Shown here in pieces: positions 35,660 to 43,431 of a stretch of 64,000 nucleotides of DNA. How positions within the stretch are numbered: position 1 is the stretch's first letter; the number at the start of each line of letters is the position of its first letter. A program made the position numbers and the translations under genes. Source of the stretch: RGIG5612 sp045616165 (GTDB lineage: Bacteria; Bacillota; Clostridia; Lachnospirales; Lachnospiraceae); the NCBI GenBank assembly GCA_045616165.1, contig JAZLGF010000013.1, forward strand, positions 186,001-250,000, given 5' to 3'. The notes below the pieces were generated by a model that saw only the letters and a list, made by a program, of their open reading frames with translations, was not told where the DNA came from and ran no database searches.

Positions 35660-36007
35660 ATGAATAAAAAAGAAATAGGAAATATTTACGAAACTAAAGC
35701 TGCCCAATATTTAATAGATTTAGGCTATGTTATTTTAGAGAGAAATTATTATTGGAAACATTTAGAAATTGATATTATTGCTTACGATTCAAACACAAAG
35801 GATTTAGTTTTTGTTGAAGTTAAATATCGAAAGAATAATAATTTTGGTGGAGCCGAAGCAGCTATTACTAAAGATAAAATAAAAAATCTAAGAACAGCGG
35901 CTTTAGTTTATATGAAAAAACACAGGATTAAAATTGATAGCTATATAAGATTTGATTGCATCTTAATTACAGGAAACAATATTAATCATGTAAAGAATGC
36001 TTGGTAA
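35660..36007 (+). CDS. yraN: YraN family (UPF0102) putative endonuclease
   Basis: A 115-residue protein with the restriction-endonuclease-like core of UPF0102: ETKAAQYLIDLGYVILERNY near the start, then EIDIIA and VFVEVKYRK, the PD-(D/E)xK-type acidic and lysine residues. It commonly follows rnhB. The function is not settled; a role in DNA repair or processing of branched DNA is suspected. It ends just inside or before the start of the next gene. Confidence 0.92.
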   Translation: MNKKEIGNIYETKAAQYLIDLGYVILERNYYWKHLEIDIIAYDSNTKDLVFVEVKYRKNNNFGGAEAAITKDKIKNLRTAALVYMKKHRIKIDSYIRFDCILITGNNINHVKNAW

Positions 36008-36905
36008 AATAATGAAAATAGATATTAAATATACTCCAAATAAGAATAACGAAACGGTATTAAATAAAAATAAAAATGTATATTATTTTTCTTTTGATGC
36101 TTTAAATAAGTTTTCAAAATTAAAAAATGCTTTTTCAACCAAACTTGGTGGTGTTAGTAAAGGCATTTACAAAAGTATGAATTTAGGTGTTTCGACAGAG
36201 GATAGTAAAGAAAATATTTTATTAAATTACCAAGAATTTGCAAAAGCTATTAATCTTAATCCTAATAATTTAGTTATTACAAGACAAATACATTCTACTA
36301 ATATTAAAGTTGTTAATGATAATGACAGAGGAAAAGGATTTAATAAAGAACGTGATGAAGAAGGCGTTGATGGATTTGTAACAAATACTAAAGGCTTAGG
36401 TCTTTGTATTTTAGTGGCTGATTGTGTTCCGGTTTATTTATATGATCCTGTTAAGGAGGCAATTGGACTTGTTCATTCCGGATGGAAAGGCACTTTGGGG
36501 CAAATTTCTTCTAAGGCAATTAATTTGATGCATGATTCATTCGGATCTAATCCTGAAGATATTATATGCGTTATCGGTCCTTCGATTTGCCAAGATTGTT
36601 ATGAGGTTTCTTATGACTTATATGATGAATTTTCTAAAGTTTATGAAAAAAACAAATTAAAGGAAATTTTTCTTCCTGGAAAAGATAGCGAGCATTTTCA
36701 ATTAGGTCTTTGGAAAGCAATAAAATATACACTTTTAGATAATAATATTAAAGAAGAAAATATTCATATAACTGATGTTTGTACATGTCATAATCCTGAT
36801 TTATTATTTTCGCATAGGTATACAAATGGAAAAAGAGGTAATTTAGCGGCTGTTTTGATGCTTCTGCCTGAACCAAAAGAAAAAAATATATTCAGAATTA
36901 AATAA
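35997..36905 (+). CDS. pgeF: Multicopper-oxidase-like/purine nucleoside phosphorylase PgeF (YfiH family)
   Basis: A 302-residue YfiH/LACC1-family protein, called polyphenol oxidase or peptidoglycan editing factor in annotations and shown in some members to be a purine nucleoside phosphorylase/deaminase. The metal-site residues are seen in RQIHS, VADCVPV and LVHSGWKGT, with FSHRYTNGKRG near the end. Two starts are possible: ATG 35997, overlapping yraN by 11 bases, and ATG 36012, giving MKIDIKY. Neither has a strong ribosome binding site. It ends the plsX operon. Confidence 0.9.
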   Translation: MLGKIMKIDIKYTPNKNNETVLNKNKNVYYFSFDALNKFSKLKNAFSTKLGGVSKGIYKSMNLGVSTEDSKENILLNYQEFAKAINLNPNNLVITRQIHSTNIKVVNDNDRGKGFNKERDEEGVDGFVTNTKGLGLCILVADCVPVYLYDPVKEAIGLVHSGWKGTLGQISSKAINLMHDSFGSNPEDIICVIGPSICQDCYEVSYDLYDEFSKVYEKNKLKEIFLPGKDSEHFQLGLWKAIKYTLLDNNIKEENIHITDVCTCHNPDLLFSHRYTNGKRGNLAAVLMLLPEPKEKNIFRIK

Positions 36906-36908
36906 GTA

Positions 36909-36937
36909 TTGACGATATTATATATAAATATTATAAT
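36909..36937 (+). promoter_or_regulatory. Strong promoter of rpsU
   Basis: TTGACG (36909-36914) and TATAAT (36932-36937) are exactly 17 bases apart. Transcription should start near 36944, and the leader to the ATG at 36992 is about 48 bases. Confidence 0.85.
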
Positions 36938-36991
36938 TAACAAGCCTTTATGAGAAGAGTCCATTATTGGAGGGAGGTTAGCTTTAAGCTT

Positions 36992-37168
36992 ATGTCAAAT
37001 GTTATCGTAAAAGAAGGCGAATCAATCGATAGCGCTCTTAGACGTTTCAAAAGAAATTGTGCTAAGGCAGGAATCCAGCAAGAGATTCGTAAAAGAGAGC
37101 ATTATGAGAAACCAAGCGTAAGACGTAAAAAGAAGTCTGAAGCAGCTCGTAAGCGCAAATTTAATTAG
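36992..37168 (+). CDS. rpsU: 30S ribosomal protein S21 (bS21)
   Basis: A 58-residue, very basic bS21 beginning MSNVIVKEGES, which fits the family start exactly. An in-frame upstream ATG at 36950 would add 14 unrelated residues and lies before the ribosome binding site, so it is rejected. The purine-rich AGGGAGG at 36971-36977 is about 14 bases from the ATG, longer than usual; a small AGCTTTAAGCT fold between them could shorten the distance. bS21 helps 30S mRNA initiation. It has its own promoter and terminator. Confidence 0.95.
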   Translation: MSNVIVKEGESIDSALRRFKRNCAKAGIQQEIRKREHYEKPSVRRKKKSEAARKRKFN

Positions 37169-37179
37169 TAAATTTTAAG

Positions 37180-37204
37180 GAACCGATTTATATCGGTTCT
37201 TTTT
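37180..37204 (+). terminator. Terminator of rpsU
   Basis: An 8-bp stem GAACCGAT / ATCGGTTC (37180-37187 and 37192-37199) with a TTAT loop is followed by TTTTT. Confidence 0.88.
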
Positions 37205-37257
37205 CTTATATAGTTTTTAGAAAAAATAGTATATAATAAAAGAAAAAGAGGTTAATT

Positions 37258-38250
37258 TTGAGCGTTATTGAATCAATTGATAATTTATCTGCTGAATATC
37301 TTAAAGAATTATTTGGTGATCTCGATGAAAATATAATAAAAATCGAGAAAAATTTATATGTCAAAATTCTTACGAGAGATGGGCAGATTAAAATTATTGG
37401 TGATGAAAACAATGTTCAAAAAGCAAAAAGAATTCTATTAGATTTATCTAATATTGCATCTAAAGGAGGCAATGTTAATATGCAGCAAGTTGACTATGCG
37501 TTATCTTTAGAAAAAAGTGGTAATGAAACTCATATAGCTGATTTAGACGATGATATTATTTGCAGAACTATTAATGGAAAACCAATTAAGCCAAAAACGT
37601 TTAATCAAAAAAAATATGTTGATTCTATCGCCAAAAATATGATTGTTTTTGGGCTTGGTCCTGCCGGTACAGGTAAAACATATTTAGCTATGGCTATGGC
37701 TATTGATGCTTTTAAAAAAGGTGATGTAAATAGAATTATTCTAACTAGACCTGCTATTGAAGCTGGAGAAAATCTTGGTTTTTTACCAGGCGATTTACAA
37801 AGCAAAGTTGACCCTTATTTAAGACCATTATATGATGCAATATATCAGATTATGGGTGCGGAAAGTTATTTGTCTAATTCTGAAAAAGGGCTAATTGAAG
37901 TTGCTCCTTTAGCTTATATGAGAGGAAGAACTCTTGATAATGCTTTTATTATTTTAGATGAAGCTCAAAATACAACGCCTGCTCAAATGAAAATGTTCTT
38001 AACTCGTATTGGATTTGGATCTAAAGTAGTAGTAACAGGCGATAGAACACAAAAAGATTTGCCTTTTGGACAAATATCAGGTTTAGATGTTGCTATAAAA
38101 GTTTTAGAAAATATTGATGAAGATATTGATATTGTAACTTTAACAAGTCAAGATGTTGTAAGACATCCAGTAGTTCAAAAAATTGTTATGGCTTATGAAG
38201 AATATGAAAAGAAACAAGTAAACAAAAACAAAAAAGATTATAAAAAATAA
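37258..38250 (+). CDS. phoH: PhoH family RNA-associated ATPase
   Basis: A 330-residue PhoH-like protein (YbeZ/YqfL type). An N-terminal KH-like region covers about 1-110. The ATPase domain has Walker A GPAGTGKTY (134-142) and Walker B FIILDEAQNTTPAQMKMFLTRIG with VVVTGD. It is paired with ybeY 8 bases downstream, the standard context, and is thought to act with it in rRNA processing. It starts at TTG 37258 with GAGG six bases upstream. A TATAAT at 37232-37237 without a good -35 may be its promoter. Confidence 0.94.
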   Translation: MSVIESIDNLSAEYLKELFGDLDENIIKIEKNLYVKILTRDGQIKIIGDENNVQKAKRILLDLSNIASKGGNVNMQQVDYALSLEKSGNETHIADLDDDIICRTINGKPIKPKTFNQKKYVDSIAKNMIVFGLGPAGTGKTYLAMAMAIDAFKKGDVNRIILTRPAIEAGENLGFLPGDLQSKVDPYLRPLYDAIYQIMGAESYLSNSEKGLIEVAPLAYMRGRTLDNAFIILDEAQNTTPAQMKMFLTRIGFGSKVVVTGDRTQKDLPFGQISGLDVAIKVLENIDEDIDIVTLTSQDVVRHPVVQKIVMAYEEYEKKQVNKNKKDYKK

Positions 38251-38258
38251 GGAAGAAT

Positions 38259-38735
38259 ATGGCTGTATATATTGAATATGAAACAAAAACAAAACTTGAT
38301 TTTGATGATGTTGATAAGATAATAATTAAAGCAGTTAAAACTGTTATGAATGAAAAAAATATTCCTGAAAATTTAGACGTTAATGTTCTATTAACTACTA
38401 AACCAAAAATTCATCAGATTAATTTAGAAAATAGAAATGTTGATAGCGCAACGGATGTACTTTCTTTTCCATACTTCGACTATAAAATTCCTGGAAAATT
38501 TTCACATAAAATTAACAAAAATGAAGAAAATATTTTAGGAGATATTATTCTTTGTGTTAGCAAAGCAAAAGAACAAGCAAAAAAGTATGGACATAGTCAA
38601 AAAAGGGAAGTCGCTTTTTTAATTGTGCATAGTATGCTACACTTAATAGGTTATGACCATATTGAAGAAAAAGATGCAGTTATTATGCAAAAAGCAGAGC
38701 GTCTTTTTATGGAAAAAATAAACATTAAAAGATAA
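38259..38735 (+). CDS. ybeY: Endoribonuclease YbeY
   Basis: A 158-residue YbeY, a zinc-dependent RNase needed for 16S rRNA 3' maturation and ribosome quality control. The three-histidine metal motif is HSMLHLIGYDH with H124, H128 and H134. The preceding RNVDSATDVLSFPY matches the usual NxxYRxKDxxTDVLSFP pattern with changes. GGAAGA lies before the ATG. It is in an operon with phoH and probably the flippase gene. Confidence 0.95.
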   Translation: MAVYIEYETKTKLDFDDVDKIIIKAVKTVMNEKNIPENLDVNVLLTTKPKIHQINLENRNVDSATDVLSFPYFDYKIPGKFSHKINKNEENILGDIILCVSKAKEQAKKYGHSQKREVAFLIVHSMLHLIGYDHIEEKDAVIMQKAERLFMEKINIKR

Positions 38736-38737
38736 AT

Positions 38738-40390
38738 ATGGAAAAAGAAAAAAAAGGCAATTTTTTGATGCAAGGTGCAATATTAGGCGTTTCATCAATA
38801 ATTGTCAGGCTAATCGGATTATTTTATAGAGTTCCTCTTAACAATATTTTAGGAGAAAAAGGTGTCGCATATTACGGCGTTGCTTTTGATGTTTATTCTA
38901 TTTTACTTTTGCTTTCTTCTTATAGTATGCCATTAGCTATTTCAAAAATGGTATCAAGAGGAGTAGCTCTTAAACAATATAGAAATACGAGAAGAATTCT
39001 CATACATGCATTAATATTTGCTGCTTCTTGTGGTGTTGCAGCATTTCTTATTACTTATTTTGGCGCGGATTTATTTGCTAAGATTCTTAATTATCCACAA
39101 AGTGCTATAGCTCTTAGGGTTTTATCTCCAGCATTAATTATTCTTTCTGTTTTGGGCGTTTTAAGAGGGTATTTCCAAGGTCTTGGAACAATGGTGCCTA
39201 CCGCTGTTTCAAATATTATTGAACAAATTATTAATGCTGCTGTTTCTTTAATAGCTGCATCAGCATTATTTAATTCTGTTACCCAAGCTACAATGTCTAA
39301 ATATTCATTTGGAAATGTTCGTGAAGCTTATGGTGCTGCGGGAAGTACTTTAGGTACTGTTTGCGGTGCTTTAGCAGCTCTATTATTTGTTATTTTTGTT
39401 TACTTTCTTAATAGGAAAAAGACAAATAGATTAATTTTAAAAGATAGAACACCGCATGAAGATTCAACTAAAAACATATTAAAAGTTATTATCGCGACGA
39501 TAGTTCCAGTTATTTTAAGCACAACAATTTACAATATTGGCGGTTTACTAGATTCAGGACTTTTTAGTAATATTATGACAGCAAAAGGAATGGAACATGA
39601 TCAAATTGATATTTTAACTGGTATGTTTACAGGTAATTATAGACTTATTATTCAAGTTCCAATTGCTCTAGCAAGCGCCTTAGCATCTTCATTAATTCCT
39701 AGTGTAGTTAAATCTATGGCTCAAAAAAATAAAGGAACAGTTATTAGAAAAGTCGAATCTGCTATTAAGGTTATGATGATAGTTGCTATGCCATGCGCTG
39801 CCGGTATAGGAGCACTTGCAAAACCTATTATTAATTTCTTGTTTCCAACAAGCGTGGATCCAGATAAAGTTTCACTTATGCTTATTGTTGGTTGTATCTG
39901 CGTTGTCTTTTATTCATTATCAACTATTACAAACTCTATTTTGCAAGGTATTGATAAAATGAGAATTCCGGTTAGACATTCAGCAATTTCTTTAGGCATT
40001 CACGTTGTTATTATAGTTGGGCTTTTGTATTTGTTTGATTTAAATATATTTACTTTAATTATTGGTGATATTATTTTCTCATTAACAATATGCATATTAA
40101 ATGCATTATCGTTAAAGAAATATTTAGGATTTAAGCAAGAAATCCTAAAAACATTTATTTTGCCAGGTTTATGTGCAATCATGATGGGAATTATTGCTAT
40201 GCTGGTTAATCTTGGACTTTACAGCCTCTTTTCAAGTTACGCAGTATCAGTTTTATTAACCATTGTTATTAGTGCTGTTATATATGGATTCTTACTTCTT
40301 TTACTTAAAGTTGTTGAGATAGATGAATTATATATGATTCCTGGCGGAACAAAGATTATCAAAGTAGCTAAAAAGCTTCACTTAATGTAA
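38738..40390 (+). CDS. Polysaccharide/lipid II flippase family protein (SpoVB/MurJ-like)
   Basis: A 550-residue membrane protein with about 14 predicted helices of the MATE-like MOP superfamily. The N-terminus FLMQGAILGVSSIIVRLIGLFYRVPLNN is typical of SpoVB and of Ytgp/MurJ-type exporters in Firmicutes. These move undecaprenyl-linked precursors across the membrane for peptidoglycan, capsule or the spore cortex. Sequence alone cannot tell a vegetative lipid II flippase from SpoVB. It starts 2 bases after ybeY. Confidence 0.88.
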   Translation: MEKEKKGNFLMQGAILGVSSIIVRLIGLFYRVPLNNILGEKGVAYYGVAFDVYSILLLLSSYSMPLAISKMVSRGVALKQYRNTRRILIHALIFAASCGVAAFLITYFGADLFAKILNYPQSAIALRVLSPALIILSVLGVLRGYFQGLGTMVPTAVSNIIEQIINAAVSLIAASALFNSVTQATMSKYSFGNVREAYGAAGSTLGTVCGALAALLFVIFVYFLNRKKTNRLILKDRTPHEDSTKNILKVIIATIVPVILSTTIYNIGGLLDSGLFSNIMTAKGMEHDQIDILTGMFTGNYRLIIQVPIALASALASSLIPSVVKSMAQKNKGTVIRKVESAIKVMMIVAMPCAAGIGALAKPIINFLFPTSVDPDKVSLMLIVGCICVVFYSLSTITNSILQGIDKMRIPVRHSAISLGIHVVIIVGLLYLFDLNIFTLIIGDIIFSLTICILNALSLKKYLGFKQEILKTFILPGLCAIMMGIIAMLVNLGLYSLFSSYAVSVLLTIVISAVIYGFLLLLLKVVEIDELYMIPGGTKIIKVAKKLHLM

Positions 40391-40394
40391 TTAT

Positions 40395-40694
40395 ATGAAA
40401 TGGCATAAAAAATTATATTTAGGTGAGGCTGTCAAGAATAATAAATCAAAAATAATTTCAGATTTAGAAAAACATAAACTTATGCTTGGTGTTTATTTAA
40501 TTTGTATTGCAGATAATTCAAAAGATTTATTTGATATTATCCCTGCCTTTATGCTTTTTAATGAAAATAATTTTAATAAAGAGTATGTTGGCGTTGCTTT
40601 CACAAAAGATGAAGCTTTTGATTTAGTAAAACAAATTATCGATGATGTTATTAAAGAAACAAATTCTTTTGATGTTAGGAGCTATTTCGAATGA
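40395..40694 (+). CDS. Small conserved-looking protein of unknown function
   Basis: A 99-residue protein I do not recognise. It has no signal peptide or membrane segment, is rich in Lys, Asp and Phe, and mixes predicted helix (SKIISDLEKHKLMLGVYLICIA) with an aspartate-rich C-terminal helix (DLVKQIIDDVIKET). It lies in a tight operon between the flippase and a DUF2953 gene and overlaps the latter by four bases (ATGA). The first residues (KWHKKLYLGE) suggest a binding peptide that is short and basic. Codon use matches its neighbours, so it is a real gene. Confidence 0.75.
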   Translation: MKWHKKLYLGEAVKNNKSKIISDLEKHKLMLGVYLICIADNSKDLFDIIPAFMLFNENNFNKEYVGVAFTKDEAFDLVKQIIDDVIKETNSFDVRSYFE

Positions 40695-41497
40695 TTTTTC
40701 TTAGCATATTAAAAATATTTGGAATAGTGCTAGCATGTATCGTAGGTATTATTTTAATAATAGCTCTTATGCTTTTATTTTTACCATTTAGTTATAAAAT
40801 TGTTGCAAAAGGACACAATACAAATACTAATATTATTTTTAGTTCTAAATGGCTATTTGGAATAATCAACCTTAAGTTTTCTTATGTAGAAGGCAAAGTA
40901 GATTTTTTTACAAAAGTTATTGGAATTAATTTATTAGATATTGATAAAAATAATGATAAAAAAATAGATAAAAAAGAAAATAGCCGTAAAGAAACTTTGG
41001 CTAAAAATAATAAATCAAATTCTGAAGTAAAAATAAAAGTTAAACAAAAAAAGAAACCAAAGAAAAGATTAACGTTAAAAGAATTTTTTATTAAACAATT
41101 AAATAAAATAAAAAATTTCTTTATTAGATTAAAAAATATAAAAGTTTTTGCAACTTCAGATATTACTAAAAGAGCAGTTAAGAAAATTAAATTAATAATT
41201 GTTAAGATGCTTAAATCTATTTTCCCTAAAAAAATTAAGGGTAATTTAACTTACGGAATATATGACCCGGGAACAACGGCAATAACTTATGGACTGCTTG
41301 CAAACTGGGCAGAACAAAGAAAACAAGATGATTTAATAATTACACCTGATTTTGAGGAAAATGGCGTTTTTTTAGATTTAAAAATTAATGGAAGACTTTT
41401 TCTTGGATATATGTTAATATGTTTCTTACAACTTTTCTTTAACAAAGATATAAAGAAGATGTTTAATGCTATAAGGAGGATATCTAATGGCAGATAA
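40691..41497 (+). CDS. DUF2953 family membrane protein
   Basis: A 268-residue protein with one N-terminal membrane segment (about 7-33), then a beta-rich domain, a lysine-rich middle (about 94-140) and a C-terminal part containing YGIYDPGTTAITYGLL and a hydrophobic end. This is the DUF2953 layout of spore-forming Firmicutes, where the gene usually sits next to ytfJ/gerW, as here. No enzyme function is known. It overlaps gerW by 11 bases. Confidence 0.82.
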   Translation: MIFLSILKIFGIVLACIVGIILIIALMLLFLPFSYKIVAKGHNTNTNIIFSSKWLFGIINLKFSYVEGKVDFFTKVIGINLLDIDKNNDKKIDKKENSRKETLAKNNKSNSEVKIKVKQKKKPKKRLTLKEFFIKQLNKIKNFFIRLKNIKVFATSDITKRAVKKIKLIIVKMLKSIFPKKIKGNLTYGIYDPGTTAITYGLLANWAEQRKQDDLIITPDFEENGVFLDLKINGRLFLGYMLICFLQLFFNKDIKKMFNAIRRISNGR

Positions 41498-41915
41498 TAT
41501 TGACAAAAGCGTTTCGGCTATTATGTCAAATTTAGAAAATTTTGTATCAGCTAAGACTATTGTCGGTGAACCAATACAATATAAAGATATTGTTGTTTTT
41601 CCTATGGCTGATGTTTCTTTTGGCGTAGCTGCAGGCTCGTTCAATAAAGATAAGACCGGAAATAATTCTGGCGCTAGCGGAGCAGGTGCTAAGCTTTCTC
41701 CTTCTGCTGTTTTAATTATCCAAAATGGAACTAGTAAGGTTGTTAATATTAAAGACAAAGATTCATTAAATAAACTTATTGAATTAATTCCTGATTTAAT
41801 TAGTAAATTAACTGATAAGTTAAATGAAAAGCCAAAAGAAAAACCAAAACAAAGACCTAAAAAGAGAGCTAGAATAGATATAACAGATTATCCGGATATT
41901 GAAGAATATTTATAA
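41487..41915 (+). CDS. gerW: GerW family sporulation protein (YtfJ)
   Basis: A 142-residue GerW/YtfJ protein, linked to spore germination in Bacillus. The family segment VGEPIQYKDIVVFPMADVSFGVAAG and the glycine/alanine-rich GASGAGAKLSPSAVLII are clear, followed by a lysine/proline-rich tail (KPKEKPKQRPKKRAR). TAAGGAGGAT gives the start. Presence of this gene, DUF2953 and a SpoVB-like flippase suggests an organism that sporulates or descends from one that did. It ends at a shared terminator facing pfkA. Confidence 0.93.
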   Translation: MADNIDKSVSAIMSNLENFVSAKTIVGEPIQYKDIVVFPMADVSFGVAAGSFNKDKTGNNSGASGAGAKLSPSAVLIIQNGTSKVVNIKDKDSLNKLIELIPDLISKLTDKLNEKPKEKPKQRPKKRARIDITDYPDIEEYL

Positions 41916-41920
41916 AATAA

Positions 41921-41945
41921 AAAAGGGACTAATTTAGTCCCTTTT
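41921..41945. terminator. Bidirectional terminator between gerW and pfkA
   Basis: AAAAGGGACT / AGTCCCTTTT (41921-41930 and 41936-41945) with a five-base loop. T-rich sequence follows on the forward strand and the A run on the 5' side serves the reverse strand, so both convergent genes can end here. Confidence 0.9.
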
Positions 41946-41950
41946 AATTT

Positions 41951-43192
41951 TTATTTTGCTAAAACTTTTTTTAGTTTTGCATATCTAGGTAGTGAATCTT
42001 CGTAATATCTAATTGGTTGACCCTGGATTAACGGTAGAGCATATTTAATGAACTCTTTATTTACAAAATTTCCTTTTTTGTTAATCCAATCTCTTGGAAT
42101 TGTTTTTTCAATGTTTGCAACATCGTCAAGAGGAATTAAAACATTTTTGATTTTATATTCTTTATTGTTTTCATCTCGTTCGAAAGCAACCATTTTTCCA
42201 CTTTTACCGGCTATTGCTTGTTCAACTGCAAATTTACCAGCGCCAATAGCTTCTTCAATATCAGTTTGTGAAGCTAAATGAGCGGCACTTCTTTGTAGTA
42301 ATGAAAGCTCAATTGCTCTTGTTTTAACTCCAGTACGTCCTTTAACTATATCAGCTAAATAATTAGCAACACCACCTAACTGAGTATGCCCAAATCCATC
42401 AGTCTGTGAAACTTTTGCTTCTGATACATAGTTTAGATTTTCGTAGTGAATACCTTCTGAAACACATACAAATACATCGCCTTTTTCTTCATGTACTTTT
42501 TGAATATCGTCCATAAATTGATCAAAAGAGAAGTTTGTTTCTGGTAAATATATTAAATCTGGACCAGCTCCCTTAAAAGTTGCTATTGCACTAGCAGCTG
42601 TAAGCCATCCGGCATGACGTCCCATAATTTCCATAATTGTAATATTATCTGTAGCATATACTTCGTTATCCTTACATACTTCCATGCAAGATGTAGCAAT
42701 ATATTTTGCGGCGCTAGCATAGCCAGGGCAGTGGTCAGTTCCAGCTAAATCATTATCGATTGTTTTTGGAACACCAATAACTCTCATTTCATATCCAACT
42801 TTTTTCATATAGCGGTAAATTTTATTACATGTATCCATTGAATCATTTCCACCGTTATAGAAGAAATATCTAACATCATATTTCTTGAAAATTTCAAGAA
42901 TCTTTTTATAGTCAGTATCATCAACATCAGGGTCAGCCATTTTATATCTGCATGAACCTAAAGCTGATGATGGGGTATTAATTAATAAATCTAATTCGGT
43001 CGAATCTTCTTTAGACATGTCGAACAATCTATCGTTTATAACGCCTAAAATACCGTATTCAGAGCCGTAAACATTTGTTATGCAGTCTGAATCAAGAGCA
43101 GTTCTTATAACGCCGTATGCGCTTGAATTAATAACTGAAGAAGGGCCACCTGATTGACCAAATATACAACTTCCTACTAATTTTTCTGCCAT
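41951..43192 (-). CDS. pfkA: 6-phosphofructokinase, PPi-dependent type
   Basis: A 413-residue PFK. The start is set at MAEKLVGS because AGGAGG lies 5 bases upstream; a longer open frame to 43285 runs into a repeat and is rejected. In ATP-dependent enzymes the phosphoryl-donor loop reads GGDGS and the next motif PGTIDND; here they are GGNDS (D117) and PKTIDND (K143), the Asp/Lys pair that marks PPi-dependent PFK. The catalytic base is D146 and the sugar-phosphate motif is IMGRHAGWL. The enzyme would save ATP and act reversibly in glycolysis. Donor specificity is inferred from two residues, not tested. It lies downstream of fba on the same strand. Confidence 0.93.
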   Translation of the reverse strand: MAEKLVGSCIFGQSGGPSSVINSSAYGVIRTALDSDCITNVYGSEYGILGVINDRLFDMSKEDSTELDLLINTPSSALGSCRYKMADPDVDDTDYKKILEIFKKYDVRYFFYNGGNDSMDTCNKIYRYMKKVGYEMRVIGVPKTIDNDLAGTDHCPGYASAAKYIATSCMEVCKDNEVYATDNITIMEIMGRHAGWLTAASAIATFKGAGPDLIYLPETNFSFDQFMDDIQKVHEEKGDVFVCVSEGIHYENLNYVSEAKVSQTDGFGHTQLGGVANYLADIVKGRTGVKTRAIELSLLQRSAAHLASQTDIEEAIGAGKFAVEQAIAGKSGKMVAFERDENNKEYKIKNVLIPLDDVANIEKTIPRDWINKKGNFVNKEFIKYALPLIQGQPIRYYEDSLPRYAKLKKVLAK

Positions 43193-43218
43193 TTTATCCT
43201 CCTGTTTATATTTATCCC

Positions 43219-43309
43219 TCGCTCCCGCAGGACATCTCCCATACTTCGCAGGTACCTCCCCTAGAAGGGTCCCTCCTGCTCGCATGGTGCCTTCCTGCTC
43301 GCGCTCGGA
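43219..43309. repeat. 91-bp GC-rich palindromic repeat, copy 1
   Basis: About 90 percent identical to the copy at 43332-43422 (nine differences counted by eye). GC content is near 60 percent against about 30 percent around it. It contains nested pairings around CCC/GGG and CAGG/CCTG. The outer stem is degenerate in this copy. On the reverse strand it forms the leader of pfkA, ending about 25 bases before the pfkA start. Confidence 0.88.
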
Positions 43310-43331
43310 TTATATTTATTTTTCAAACTCA

Positions 43332-43422
43332 TCGCTCCCGCAAGACATCTCCCATACTTCGCAGGTACCTCCCCTAATAGGGTCCCGCCTGTTCGCATGG
43401 CGCCTTCCTGCGGGAGCTCGGA
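43332..43422. repeat. 91-bp GC-rich palindromic repeat, copy 2
   Basis: The better-preserved copy, with terminal arms GCTCCCGCA (43334-43342) and TGCGGGAGC (43409-43417) forming a perfect 9-bp stem around inner stems CAGG/CCTG and CCCTA/TAGGG. Both copies read the same way and lie between fba and pfkA. It looks like a miniature palindromic element or a structured RNA element. Confidence 0.88.
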
Positions 43423-43431
43423 ATTTATTAT

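Noticed and set aside
43193..43285. N-terminal extension of pfkA by 31 residues
   Set aside because: The extension is encoded by the GC-rich repeat and has no family match, while AGGAGG lies 5 bases before the internal start MAEKLVGS.
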